This document shows positions 1-6,120 of a stretch of 10,524 nt of DNA, in pieces (the first letter of the stretch is position 1; the number at the start of each line of letters is the position of its first letter). The stretch lies in NCBI GenBank assembly GCA_030039775.1, contig JASHUX010000412.1:1-10524 (forward strand). Direction: 5' to 3'. The stretch is from Alphaproteobacteria bacterium. GTDB lineage: Bacteria > Pseudomonadota > Alphaproteobacteria > ATCC43930 > CGMCC-115725. The position numbers were made by a program, and so were the translations under genes. The notes under the pieces are model-generated. The model was not told the origin of the DNA. It saw only the letters and a list, made by a program, of their open reading frames with translations, and did no database searches.

Positions 1-900
1 ATCGAGATGCAGGACGTGACGCCGATCTTCGCCGGCTCCGGCTTCAAGCTGTTCGCCGGCATGATCGAGCGCGATCCCGCCAATCGCGTCTGGGGCATTC
101 CCGCGCCGACCGGCGGCAACCGCGCTTTTTGCGACCGCATGAACTCGTGGGCGCAGGGCGAGGGCCAGCCCGGCCTCGGCTATATCTTCTATCGCGCCGA
201 CGGCGCCGCCGGGCCGATCGCCAACAATATCGGGCCGGAGCGTAGCGAGAAATTGCGGGGACAGCTCGGCCTGAAGGACGGCGACGCCGTGTTTTTCGTC
301 GCCGGCAATCCCAAGACCTTCACCCAATTCGCCGGCCAGGCGCGGCTGAAGCTCGGCAAGGAACTGACTCTCAGCGAAGACGGCGTCTACAAATTCTGTT
401 GGGTCGTCGATTTTCCGATGTATGAGCGCGACGAGGAGACGAAGCAGATCGTCTTCAGCCACAATCCCTTTTCGATGCCGCAAGGCGGGCTCGAGGCCCT
501 CGAGACGCAGGACCCGCTGACCATCAAGGCGTTTCAGTACGACATTGTTTGTAACGGCGTCGAACTGAGCTCCGGCGCGATCCGCAATCACCGCGCCGAC
601 ATTATGATCAAGGCGTTCGGGATCGCCGGCTACCCCGCGTCCGAGGTCGAGGCGCGTTTCGGCGGCATGCTCGACGCCTTCCGATTCGGCGCGCCGCCGC
701 ATGGCGGCTCGGCGCCGGGCGTCGACCGCATCGTGATGTTGCTGGCGGACACGCCCAATCTCCGGGAGGTGGTGGCTTTCCCGATGAACCAACAGGCCCA
801 AGACCTGATGATGCAAGCGCCGGCCGAGGTGCCGCCCGCCCGGCTCAAGGAATTGCATATCCGTTTGGCAATGCCGCCGGCGGGTAAAACTGGGGGATGA
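1..900 (+). CDS. aspS: Aspartyl-tRNA synthetase, C-terminal half (5' end outside window)
   Basis: Class II aminoacyl-tRNA synthetase that charges tRNA-Asp (or tRNA-Asp/Asn in non-discriminating forms) in the cytoplasm. The frame is open from base 1, and 299 codons remain out of about 590-600 in bacterial AspRS. The visible part starts just before the GAD insertion domain typical of bacterial AspRS (roughly the first 110 visible residues). It continues through the catalytic-core segments [16 protein letters not shown] and [10 protein letters not shown]. Class II motif 3 follows as GAPPHGG...GVDR, with its ATP-binding Arg at 727-729, and then the C-terminal stretch [12 protein letters not shown]. 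Motifs 1 and 2 and the anticodon-binding domain lie upstream of the window, so discrimination between tRNA-Asp and tRNA-Asn cannot be judged. The stop is TGA at 898-900. The next gene starts about 45 bases later on the same strand and may be read from the same transcript. Confidence 0.97.
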   Translation: MEMQDVTPIFAGSGFKLFAGMIERDPANRVWGIPAPTGGNRAFCDRMNSWAQGEGQPGLGYIFYRADGAAGPIANNIGPERSEKLRGQLGLKDGDAVFFVAGNPKTFTQFAGQARLKLGKELTLSEDGVYKFCWVVDFPMYERDEETKQIVFSHNPFSMPQGGLEALETQDPLTIKAFQYDIVCNGVELSSGAIRNHRADIMIKAFGIAGYPASEVEARFGGMLDAFRFGAPPHGGSAPGVDRIVMLLADTPNLREVVAFPMNQQAQDLMMQAPAEVPPARLKELHIRLAMPPAGKTGG

Positions 901-945
901 TTTTCGCGGCGGCTTCCGTATGATCCTGTCGAGACAGAGGTGATG

Positions 946-2100
946 ATGCGTTTTTCCCCCGTACGCGTAACCGCGCTTGCCGCGGCCTGTACCGTATTGG
1001 CCGCGCCTGCTTTTGCCGCCGATATCCAACCGCATCGTGCGCTTTACACGCTATCCCTCGGCAGCGCCAAGACCTCGAGCGGCGTGCTCGGCGCCGATGG
1101 TGCCATGCTCTACGCTTGGGGCGAGACCTGCGGCGGCTGGACCGTCGAGCAGCGCTTCCGGCTTCGCCTCGAATACGCCGACCAGGACGCCACCGAGATC
1201 ACCTCCAACCTCGTGACCTGGGAGTCGAAGGACGGCGCGCGCTACCGCTTCAACGAGACGCGCACGCGCAACGGCGAGCTCGATCAACGGATCAAGGGCG
1301 AGGCGCACATCAATATTCCGCAAAGCTATTTGCTCGGCTTCGACGGCAACGGCACCAAGCTCGGCGCCAACGGGCGCGCGACCATCGAACAAGCGGCGGC
1401 CGCCTCGAAGCGTGAGCCGACCTTCCATGTCCTGGTGGTGAGTCACACCAACACCGCTGCCAAGAGCGCCAAGGCCGAAGACGAGCGGCTGGCGCGGCGC
1501 CGGGCCGAAACCGTGCGCGCCGAACTCATCCACGCCGGCATTCCCGCGACCACGGTGCAGATCTCCGCCACGGCCGGCCCGATGGCGACCCTGGCGGCCC
1601 AGGAGACGCGCGGCACGCCGTCCGGCAACCCCGTCGAGATCCTGCTTGAGCCGTCGAAAAAGGGCGGGGTCGCCGAGTTCCAGAGCCCGGAACAGGCGGT
1701 TATCCCGCTGAAACCGGAGGCGCTGTTTCCGACGGCGCACACGTTGTTCCTGATCGGCGAGGCCGAAGCCGGCGCGCCGTTCGTGGTGCGCCAGGTGTTC
1801 GACGGCACCACGGTGGACGACGCCACCACAATCTCGGCGGTGATCGGCCCGACGCTGAAACCGGGCGAGGAAAATCCCGACGAGCATCCCATCAGCTCGC
1901 CGCTGCTCGACCGGCCGTCCTGGCGCATGCGCCTGGCCTTCTTCCCGGCGGAGAGCAAAGCGGAACAGCCGGATTACGAACTCAGCATGCGGTTGATGGA
2001 TAACGGCGTGTCGCAGGACATGTCGCTCGATTACGGCGACTACACCGTCGACGCCCGCCTCGATCACATCGAGCCGCTGCCCAAGCCAAGCTGCGACTGA
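946..2100 (+). CDS. EipB/DUF1849-family periplasmic envelope-integrity protein with an inserted OmpA-like domain
   Basis: Predicted secreted protein of 384 aa. Three in-frame starts lie side by side (GTG 940, ATG 943, ATG 946). ATG 946 was chosen because AGAGG at 936-940 is then 5 nt away. A Sec signal peptide covers residues 1-24, with likely cleavage at AFA|AD. The EipB signature follows: PHRALYTLSL, then ETCGGWTVEQR, then WESKDGARYRF. The C-terminal half has LFPTAHTLFLI, RQVFDG and YELSMRLMDNG and ends KPSCD. Cys62 and Cys383 match the conserved disulfide pair of Brucella EipB, which forms a periplasmic beta-spiral and supports envelope integrity. Brucella EipB is about 280 aa. The surplus here lies at residues 129-235, which read as an OmpA_C-like domain: LLGFDGNGTKLGANGRA, VVSHTN, RLARRRAETV, GIPATTVQI, GNPVEILL. 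Family assignment is strong; the domain insertion is inferred by eye. A terminator hairpin follows. Confidence 0.88.
   Translation: MRFSPVRVTALAAACTVLAAPAFAADIQPHRALYTLSLGSAKTSSGVLGADGAMLYAWGETCGGWTVEQRFRLRLEYADQDATEITSNLVTWESKDGARYRFNETRTRNGELDQRIKGEAHINIPQSYLLGFDGNGTKLGANGRATIEQAAAASKREPTFHVLVVSHTNTAAKSAKAEDERLARRRAETVRAELIHAGIPATTVQISATAGPMATLAAQETRGTPSGNPVEILLEPSKKGGVAEFQSPEQAVIPLKPEALFPTAHTLFLIGEAEAGAPFVVRQVFDGTTVDDATTISAVIGPTLKPGEENPDEHPISSPLLDRPSWRMRLAFFPAESKAEQPDYELSMRLMDNGVSQDMSLDYGDYTVDARLDHIEPLPKPSCD
1330..1650 (+). other. OmpA-C-like peptidoglycan-binding domain embedded in the EipB-family protein
   Basis: Residues 129-235 of the EipB-family protein follow the order of an OmpA/MotB C-terminal domain. 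An opening strand FDGNGTKL resembles the usual F..(S/G)..L, and the helix NGRATIEQAAAAS follows. Next come a strand ending VVSHTN where GHTD is usual, helix RLARRRAETVRAEL where the motif is N..LS..RA..V...L, then GIPATTVQIS, and finally GNPVEILL where NRRVEI is usual. The arginine that contacts diaminopimelate (the R of RA..V) is kept. The partner aspartate of GHTD is Asn (codon 1450-1452), and two extra residues lie between them. Binding may therefore be weakened or altered. Flanking EipB segments resume on both sides, so this is an internal insertion rather than a terminal fusion. Confidence 0.7.
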
Positions 2101-2126
2101 GGCGGCCAGCGGGCAGACGAATTAGG

Positions 2127-2151
2127 GGCCGGCCTTGTGCCGGCCACTTTT
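2127..2151 (+). terminator. Rho-independent terminator after the EipB-family gene
   Basis: A perfect 7-bp stem, GGCCGGC (2127-2133) with GCCGGCC (2139-2145), closes a 5-nt loop and is followed by ACTTTTG. It lies 27 bases after the stop at 2100. It separates the aspS/EipB unit from the AT-rich promoter region downstream. The T-run is short (four T), so termination efficiency is uncertain. Confidence 0.7.
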
Positions 2152-2219
2152 GCTTTGGGGAGGGACGCCGGCATCGCCCTTCCGGTGGCAAAAAGCGGCG
2201 GAAAATTTGGGCGGCTCGC

Positions 2220-2250
2220 TTGCAATTGTTCCTTTTATGTTCTATATAAT
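2220..2250 (+). promoter_or_regulatory. Candidate sigma-70-type promoter for the DUF5681 gene pair
   Basis: A perfect TATAAT (2245-2250) sits in an AT-rich patch that contrasts with the GC-rich surroundings. The best -35 candidate is TTGCAA (2220-2225), with a long 19-nt spacer. The GTTC-N7-GTTC box lies between the two hexamers. The start codon is 37 bases past the -10, leaving room for a short leader with a strong Shine-Dalgarno. Confidence 0.55.
2228..2242 (+). promoter_or_regulatory. Candidate LexA (SOS) box GTTC-N7-GTTC
   Basis: The sequence GTTC CTTTTAT GTTC matches the direct-repeat LexA operator described in alphaproteobacteria (GTTCN7GTTC). It ends two bases before the -10 TATAAT, where bound repressor would block RNA polymerase. 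The eight fixed bases alone could occur by chance about once per 65,000 positions per strand. The placement inside the only promoter-like patch of this intergenic region makes the match more meaningful. LexA control is inferred, not shown. Confidence 0.6.
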
Positions 2251-2286
2251 ACGTACAATGCGTTTTATAGAGGAAGGAGCAAGGTC

Positions 2287-2808
2287 ATGGCAGACAGCGG
2301 GCACACTCGTGGGACGCCTGATAAAAACCAGCAGATACCAGGAGAAACAGGCGAGGCGGCGCGGGACGGCCGCGGGCGATTCCAGCCCGGGCAATCGGGC
2401 AATCCCGCCGGCCGCCCGAAAGGCATCCGCAATCGGGCGACGCTTTTAGCTCAAGCGATGTTCGCCGAGGAAGCGGAAAACCTGGTGCGGACCGTGCTCG
2501 ACCGCGCGCTTTACCGGAACGACCCGGTGGCGCTACGCCTGTGCATCGAACGCATCATGTCGCCGCGACGGACGGAAGCACCGGAATTCGTGCTGCCGCC
2601 ATTGCGTGCGATCGGCGATGCGCCGGTCGCGCTCGCCGCGATCGGTCAGGCCGTGTCGGAAGGCGCGATCACGCCCGGCGAGGCCGGCCAGCTCTCCGAT
2701 GTCGTCAATCGCTTCGTCTATGCTTGGGAAAGCATCGAGTTGGCGGCGCGGCTCGAAGCGCTTGAGGACTCGGATTCCCGGCTTCGGCAACAGCATGGTC
2801 GGGCATGA
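2287..2808 (+). CDS. DUF5681-domain protein, possibly DNA-damage regulated
   Basis: Small, probably cytoplasmic protein of 173 aa. The start is ATG 2287 because AGGAAGGAG at 2271-2279 lies 7 nt upstream. Longer in-frame starts would run back through the promoter and terminator and are rejected. A polar N-terminus leads to the DUF5681 hallmark GRFQPGQSGNPAGRPKG (residues 30-46), a basic Gly/Pro-rich motif that is also common in phage and prophage proteins. Then come ALRLCIERIMSPRR (82-95), VLPPLRAIGDA (102-112) and a helix-rich tail with GAITPGEAGQLSDVVN and LAARLEALE. The molecular function of the family is not established; a nucleic-acid-binding role is only a guess from the basic motif. The promoter carries a GTTC-N7-GTTC box. 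The gene overlaps the next one by 14 bases, so the two are probably translated together. Confidence 0.85.
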   Translation: MADSGHTRGTPDKNQQIPGETGEAARDGRGRFQPGQSGNPAGRPKGIRNRATLLAQAMFAEEAENLVRTVLDRALYRNDPVALRLCIERIMSPRRTEAPEFVLPPLRAIGDAPVALAAIGQAVSEGAITPGEAGQLSDVVNRFVYAWESIELAARLEALEDSDSRLRQQHGRA

Positions 2809-3247
2809 CGGTTTCCGCCGCCGGATTAGGCTCCTCGAACCGCGTTACGCCCGGCGCCGTGCCCCGCCGGACTTCGCCGAGGAACGGCGCAAGCGAATCG
2901 CGGCGCGGCAATGGATGTGTCGCCAGGTTCGCGAGGGTCTCGTCCGGCTCGGTCACGATCCGGAGCAATGCGCCATGCTGATTCGTGGCGAACGGATGAT
3001 CGCGGAGGAACTGGCCGCGCCGCCGGTGCCGCCCGCCGCGGCCCGGGCCGACCCCGCCACGCGCTTCGAGGGCAAGCTCGTCGCGACGGTGAGCCGGTTC
3101 AGCGATCCGTCGACGCCGGCGCCGAATCTCGGTAAGGAATCGTTAATGACTGTGTTGGCGTATGTGTTGGCGCGCAGTCCGCCGCCGGCTGAGGCACCGT
3201 CAAGCGGGACAACGGCCGAAAACCACGACTCGGATGCGGGCGGATAA
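2795..3247 (+). CDS. Unrecognised small basic protein coupled to the DUF5681 gene
   Basis: I do not recognise this 150-aa protein. ATG 2795 lies inside the end of the DUF5681 gene (14-base overlap, different frame), suggesting translational coupling. The N-terminal third is strongly basic (GFRRRIRLLEPRYARRRAP; EERRKRIAARQW). A helix-like segment MCRQVREGLVRLGHDPEQC follows (residues 41-59), leading into ERMIAEELA. After a Pro/Ala-rich linker there is a short segment FEGKLVATVSRFSD, then KESLMTVLAYVLARSPP, and a polar, probably disordered tail. GC-rich third positions across the frame support real coding. There is no signal peptide or membrane segment. It could be a partner of the DUF5681 protein. 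The exact start is less certain than the stop. Confidence 0.65.
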   Translation: MVGHDGFRRRIRLLEPRYARRRAPPDFAEERRKRIAARQWMCRQVREGLVRLGHDPEQCAMLIRGERMIAEELAAPPVPPAAARADPATRFEGKLVATVSRFSDPSTPAPNLGKESLMTVLAYVLARSPPPAEAPSSGTTAENHDSDAGG

Positions 3248-3310
3248 CGATGAAACTTACCGAATTTTAAGGTAAATCGTTTTGGATGTGGCGCGCGATA
3301 TTGACCCTTT

Positions 3311-3318
3311 GGAGGGGG
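3311..3318 (+). promoter_or_regulatory. Strong Shine-Dalgarno GGAGGGGG deciding the divK start
   Basis: GGAGGGGG lies 5 nt before ATG 3324, the upstream one of two good divK starts. The alternative, ATG 3396, has only GAGG at 3384-3387, 8 nt away. This argues for initiation at 3324, which adds 24 residues to the usual DivK N-terminus. Confidence 0.6.
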
Positions 3319-3323
3319 AACAG

Positions 3324-3761
3324 ATGACGACGTTGCAGCCACAAGAGACGAGCCAGCCGGTTGCGGCATCGTCGCGCGTGTCCGAGGACAAGGCCATGAC
3401 CAAGCGCGTGCTGATTGTCGAAGACAACGACCTCAACATGAAGCTCTTCCACGATCTTCTGGAGGCGCACGGCTACGACACCTTGCAGACCAAGGACGGT
3501 CTCGAGGCGTTGCAGCTGGCGCGGCATCATCATCCCGACCTGATCCTCATGGATATCCAGTTGCCGGAAGTCTCCGGCTTGGAAGTCACCAAGTGGATCA
3601 AGGAAGACGACAACCTCAAGTCGATCCCCATCGTCGCGGTCACCGCGTTTGCGATGAAGGGCGACGAGGAGAAGATTCGCGAGGGCGGCTGCGAAGCCTA
3701 TATCGCGAAGCCGATTTCGATCGCCCATTTCCTCGAAACCGTTAAGCGCTTCCTGCAATAG
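3324..3761 (+). CDS. divK: DivK-type single-domain response regulator
   Basis: Stand-alone receiver protein. In Caulobacter, DivK is phosphorylated by DivJ, dephosphorylated by PleC, and through DivL/CckA lowers CtrA activity to set cell polarity and the cell cycle. From ATG 3396 the protein is 121 aa and aligns directly with DivK: acidic pocket E9/D10, phospho-acceptor D53 in [14 protein letters not shown]83 in VTAFA, and K105 in AKPIS. There is no output domain. From ATG 3324, favoured by the stronger Shine-Dalgarno, a polar 24-residue extension precedes MTKRV. Which start is used is open. pleD begins 12 bases after the stop with the same orientation, the classical divK-pleD operon. Similarity to the long-characterised DivK is very high in the receiver core. 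Confidence 0.95.
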   Translation: MTTLQPQETSQPVAASSRVSEDKAMTKRVLIVEDNDLNMKLFHDLLEAHGYDTLQTKDGLEALQLARHHHPDLILMDIQLPEVSGLEVTKWIKEDDNLKSIPIVAVTAFAMKGDEEKIREGGCEAYIAKPISIAHFLETVKRFLQ

Positions 3762-3773
3762 TCAGAGGGCACG

Positions 3774-5174
3774 ATGTCGGCACGCATTCTGGTCGTCGAC
3801 GATGTGACGGTGAACGTGCGCCTGCTTGAAGCCAAGCTGGCGAGCGAATATTTCAACGTCCTTACCGCGTTCAACGGCGAAAAGGCGATCGAAATGGCGA
3901 AGGCGGAGCGGCCCGACCTGGTGCTGCTCGACGTCATGATGCCCGGCATGGACGGTTTCGAAGTGTGCAAGCGCCTCAAGGCCGATCCGGCGACCGCGGA
4001 AATTCCGGTGGTTATGGTGACGGCGCTCTCCGACGTGTCCGACCGCGTCAAGGGCTTGGAGTCCGGCGCCGACGATTTCTTGACCAAGCCGGTCAACGAT
4101 GTCGCCTTGTTCGCGCGTGTCCGCTCGCTCGTCCGCTTGAAGCGGATGATCGAGGAATGGCGCCTGCGCGAGGAAGTCTCCGGCCGTTTCGAGAACGTGC
4201 TCGGCCAGGGCGAAAAGCAAGAGGAAGACTCCACGCCCGCGCGGGTCGTGGTGTGGGAGCAAAGCGATTTCGCGGCGCAGCGCATTACCGAGATGCTGAC
4301 GCCGATGGTTCAAGACGTGGTGCGGGTCAAGTCGCCCGACGAATTGGGCGCCAGCTTCAGCCAGCCCGCCGACCTCGTCATTCTCAGCCTCGCCGGCTCG
4401 TTCGACGCCTTGCGCCTGGTCGGCCAATTGCGCAGCGCCGAGGCCAGCCGCTTCGCGCCGGTCCTGCTCATCGCCGCCGAGGAAGAGATGGCGCGTCTCG
4501 CCAAGGGCCTCGATCTCGGCGCCAACGATTACATTCTGCGGCCTATCGACAAGAACGAGTTGATCGCGCGCGCCCGCACCCAGATTCGCCGCAAGCGTCT
4601 CCAGGACCGGCTCCAGGAGAATTATCAGAAGAGCCTGGCGCTGGCGCTGACCGACAGCCTCACCGGCCTCTACAACCGCCGTTATTTCACCGCCCATCTC
4701 GAAGGGCTGATGACGCGCATCGCCGAAGGCGCGCAGGGCGCCGCCGTGCTGATGCTCGACGTCGATTTCTTCAAGAAAGTCAACGACACCTACGGCCATG
4801 CCGCCGGCGACGTCGTGCTGCGCGAAGTGGCGACGCGGCTTGCCCGCAACGTGCGCGGCTTCGATCTGGTCGCGCGCTATGGCGGCGAGGAATTCGTCGT
4901 GGTGATGCCGGAAACGACGCTGCCGATCGCGACCATGGTCGCCGAACGTCTCCGTGCCGCCATCGCCGAGAAGCCGATCGCGCTGGGCGAGGTCGGCCGC
5001 GAAATTCCCGTGACGATCAGCATCGGCATCGCCGTCACCCAAGAGCGCGGCGACACCGCCACCGCCGCCCTAAGCCGCGCGGACGAAGCGCTTTACGAAG
5101 CGAAGCGCGCCGGCCGCAACCGCGCGATCAATTGGGAACCGCAGATGCAGGCGATGGCAAAGGTCGCGAATTAG
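3774..5174 (+). CDS. pleD: PleD, response-regulator diguanylate cyclase (REC-REC-GGDEF)
   Basis: Makes c-di-GMP from two GTP. In Caulobacter it acts at the stalked pole during the swarmer-to-stalked transition, activated by phosphorylation and controlled with DivK. The protein is 466 aa. Receiver 1 (about 1-120) has D9/D10, phospho-acceptor D53 in LLDVMMPGMDG, T83 and K105. Receiver 2 (about 155-275) is degenerate: Ser205 in LVILSLAGS stands where the Asp would be, so it serves as a dimerisation adaptor as in known PleD. The GGDEF domain (about 285-455) has metal ligands in LDVDFFKKVND (D329), the active-site motif GGEEF at 370-374, and the product-inhibition I-site RGFD (361-364). All catalytic parts are present, so an active, feedback-inhibited enzyme is expected. 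ATG 3774 follows AGAGGG at 3764-3769. Confidence 0.97.
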   Translation: MSARILVVDDVTVNVRLLEAKLASEYFNVLTAFNGEKAIEMAKAERPDLVLLDVMMPGMDGFEVCKRLKADPATAEIPVVMVTALSDVSDRVKGLESGADDFLTKPVNDVALFARVRSLVRLKRMIEEWRLREEVSGRFENVLGQGEKQEEDSTPARVVVWEQSDFAAQRITEMLTPMVQDVVRVKSPDELGASFSQPADLVILSLAGSFDALRLVGQLRSAEASRFAPVLLIAAEEEMARLAKGLDLGANDYILRPIDKNELIARARTQIRRKRLQDRLQENYQKSLALALTDSLTGLYNRRYFTAHLEGLMTRIAEGAQGAAVLMLDVDFFKKVNDTYGHAAGDVVLREVATRLARNVRGFDLVARYGGEEFVVVMPETTLPIATMVAERLRAAIAEKPIALGEVGREIPVTISIGIAVTQERGDTATAALSRADEALYEAKRAGRNRAINWEPQMQAMAKVAN

Positions 5175-5201
5175 GAAATTCGGCAATCCCTCAACGCGCC
5201 G

Positions 5202-5219
5202 CTCCGGCGAAAGCCGGAG
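5202..5219. repeat. REP-like hairpin with GAAA tetraloop between pleD and rpmG
   Basis: CTCCGGC (5202-5208), GAAA, GCCGGAG (5213-5219) form a perfect 7-bp stem with a GNRA loop, followed by TCCA. The string CTCCGGCGAAAGCCGGAGTCCA has the form of short dispersed repeats seen between genes in many proteobacteria. It sits between the convergent ends of pleD and rpmG and has no T-run on either side. It could help end transcription or protect 3' ends in both directions, but it is not a textbook intrinsic terminator. Confidence 0.6.
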
Positions 5220-5237
5220 TCCATAAGGACTTCTTCC

Positions 5238-5405
5238 TTACTTGATTTTGCCTTCCTTGAAGACGACGTGCTTGCGCGCGATCGGGTCGTATTTTTTCAG
5301 CTCGATCTTTTCGGTCTTGGCGCGCGGATTCTTTTTCGTGACGTAATAAAAGCCGGTATCGGCGGAGCTGACGAGCTTGATGAGAACCGTGTTGGACTTG
5401 GCCAT
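5238..5405 (-). CDS. rpmG: 50S ribosomal protein L33
   Basis: Component of the large ribosomal subunit near the tRNA exit site. The minus strand encodes 55 aa beginning [20 protein letters not shown], with the L33 hallmarks [10 protein letters not shown] and [14 protein letters not shown] and the ending EGKIK. Length and sequence are typical. No Cys pairs are present, so this is the zinc-independent (C-minus) form. The stop codon lies within a small inverted repeat, TAAGGA (5224-5229) with TCCTTA (5235-5240). AGGA lies about 8 nt upstream of ATG 5405 on the minus strand. The gene is transcribed convergently to pleD and divergently from the next gene. Confidence 0.96.
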   Translation of the reverse strand: MAKSNTVLIKLVSSADTGFYYVTKKNPRAKTEKIELKKYDPIARKHVVFKEGKIK

Positions 5406-5484
5406 GGCGCTATCCTGGGGAGATGGCGAGAGTTGCGCGAACCTTATCGACTGAGCCTAGCCTGTCAAGCCGCCATGGGCGACA

Positions 5485-6120
5485 ATGGCCGCGATGATCG
5501 GCTTCGGCCTCACCTGGGCGATGCGCCGCGTCGATGCAATCCTGCGCCGCCGCCTCGGCATCGTCGAGTTCTCCGACGATCCGGAATGCCTGTACCGAAT
5601 TTCGTTCGGCGTGCTGCCGGCGACGATGGTTTTGCCGAGCGGCGCCTCGATCGCGGCGGGCCGGCGTTTCATCGAGGTTCATCTTTGGAACGATCGCATA
5701 CCGGCGATACCGCCCAAGGGCAGCACCACCGCGTGGGCGGCGGCGTTCGGACGCGGTCTGCAGTATTCGTTCGCGCTGCTGGCGAATTACATCGCGCGCG
5801 ATCCCGAATGCAGGGACGTTGCCGCTATCACCGCCTCGCCGGTGTTCCCCGCACGACTCGGGCCGGATGCTTTGAGGCGGCTGTGTCAACGCTTGGGCTG
5901 GGAGATCATGCCGGGTCGCGAAAAGCGCGGCCGGGTCGCCGTTTGGCTCGACAATATTCTGATCTGGCTGCTGATCCGCGTATTCAATCCCGAGGGCTCT
6001 CGCGGCCGCGGCGTGTCGCACGGCCGGATCGAGGTCTGGATGAGCCGCGCGCGTCTGCTTGACCGCTATGCCGCGCGCACCGACATAGAGGGCAAGACCG
6101 AAGAAACGATGGCGGAGTGA
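5485..6120 (+). CDS. YkoP-like domain protein of unknown function
   Basis: Protein of 211 aa. The central part reads ECLYRISFGVLPATM, then LPSGASIAAG and FIEVHLWNDRIPAIPP (residues 63-77). This is the pattern of the YkoP-like domain, also found attached to polysaccharide deacetylases, where a Glu-x-His-(Leu)-Trp-Asn strand is the best-conserved part. The second half is helical (AFGRGLQYSFALLANYIAR; DALRRLCQRLGWEI). A hydrophobic segment VAVWLDNILIWLLIRVFNP follows (151-169), and then a basic tail with SRARLLDRY. The hydrophobic segment may be a membrane-associated helix or a buried one; there is no signal peptide. No catalytic residues are known for this domain. ATG 5485 and ATG 5494 are both possible starts and neither has a good Shine-Dalgarno. 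The end overlaps the phosphatase gene by 4 bases. The family call is from memory of the motif and is moderate. Confidence 0.75.
   Translation: MAAMIGFGLTWAMRRVDAILRRRLGIVEFSDDPECLYRISFGVLPATMVLPSGASIAAGRRFIEVHLWNDRIPAIPPKGSTTAWAAAFGRGLQYSFALLANYIARDPECRDVAAITASPVFPARLGPDALRRLCQRLGWEIMPGREKRGRVAVWLDNILIWLLIRVFNPEGSRGRGVSHGRIEVWMSRARLLDRYAARTDIEGKTEETMAE

Noticed and set aside
1051..2067. 338-codon open frame antisense to the EipB-family gene
   Set aside because: GC-rich shadow frame. Its translation is Arg/Gly/Ala-rich without motifs, while the plus strand shows a clear signal peptide and EipB signatures.
2137..2286. Upstream extension of the DUF5681 reading frame
   Set aside because: It would start inside the terminator hairpin and run through the promoter. 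It has no homology-like pattern, and ATG 2287 has a strong Shine-Dalgarno.
2287..3247. Mobile element or prophage boundary around the DUF5681 pair
   Set aside because: No integrase, terminase, attachment repeats or tRNA target is visible, and the genes match the surrounding GC content. Only the promoter patch is AT-rich.
3257..3281. Possible CtrA site (TTAA-N7-TTAA) upstream of divK
   Set aside because: There is a TTAA at 3267-3270, but no second TTAA 7 bases away in either direction. Only a weak TTACC-N9-GGTAA inverted repeat is present.
4374..4410. Loss of phospho-acceptor in the second PleD receiver as a possible defect
   Set aside because: A degenerate second receiver acting as an adaptor is normal for the PleD family, so it is not a sign of inactivation.
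3762..5042. 426-codon open frame antisense to pleD
   Set aside because: Codon-bias shadow. The plus strand encodes an intact PleD with all catalytic residues, and the antisense product is His/Arg/Asp-rich low-information sequence.
3965..5245. 426-codon plus-strand frame overlapping pleD
   Set aside because: Extremely Arg-rich translation in the wrong frame of pleD with no recognisable domain.
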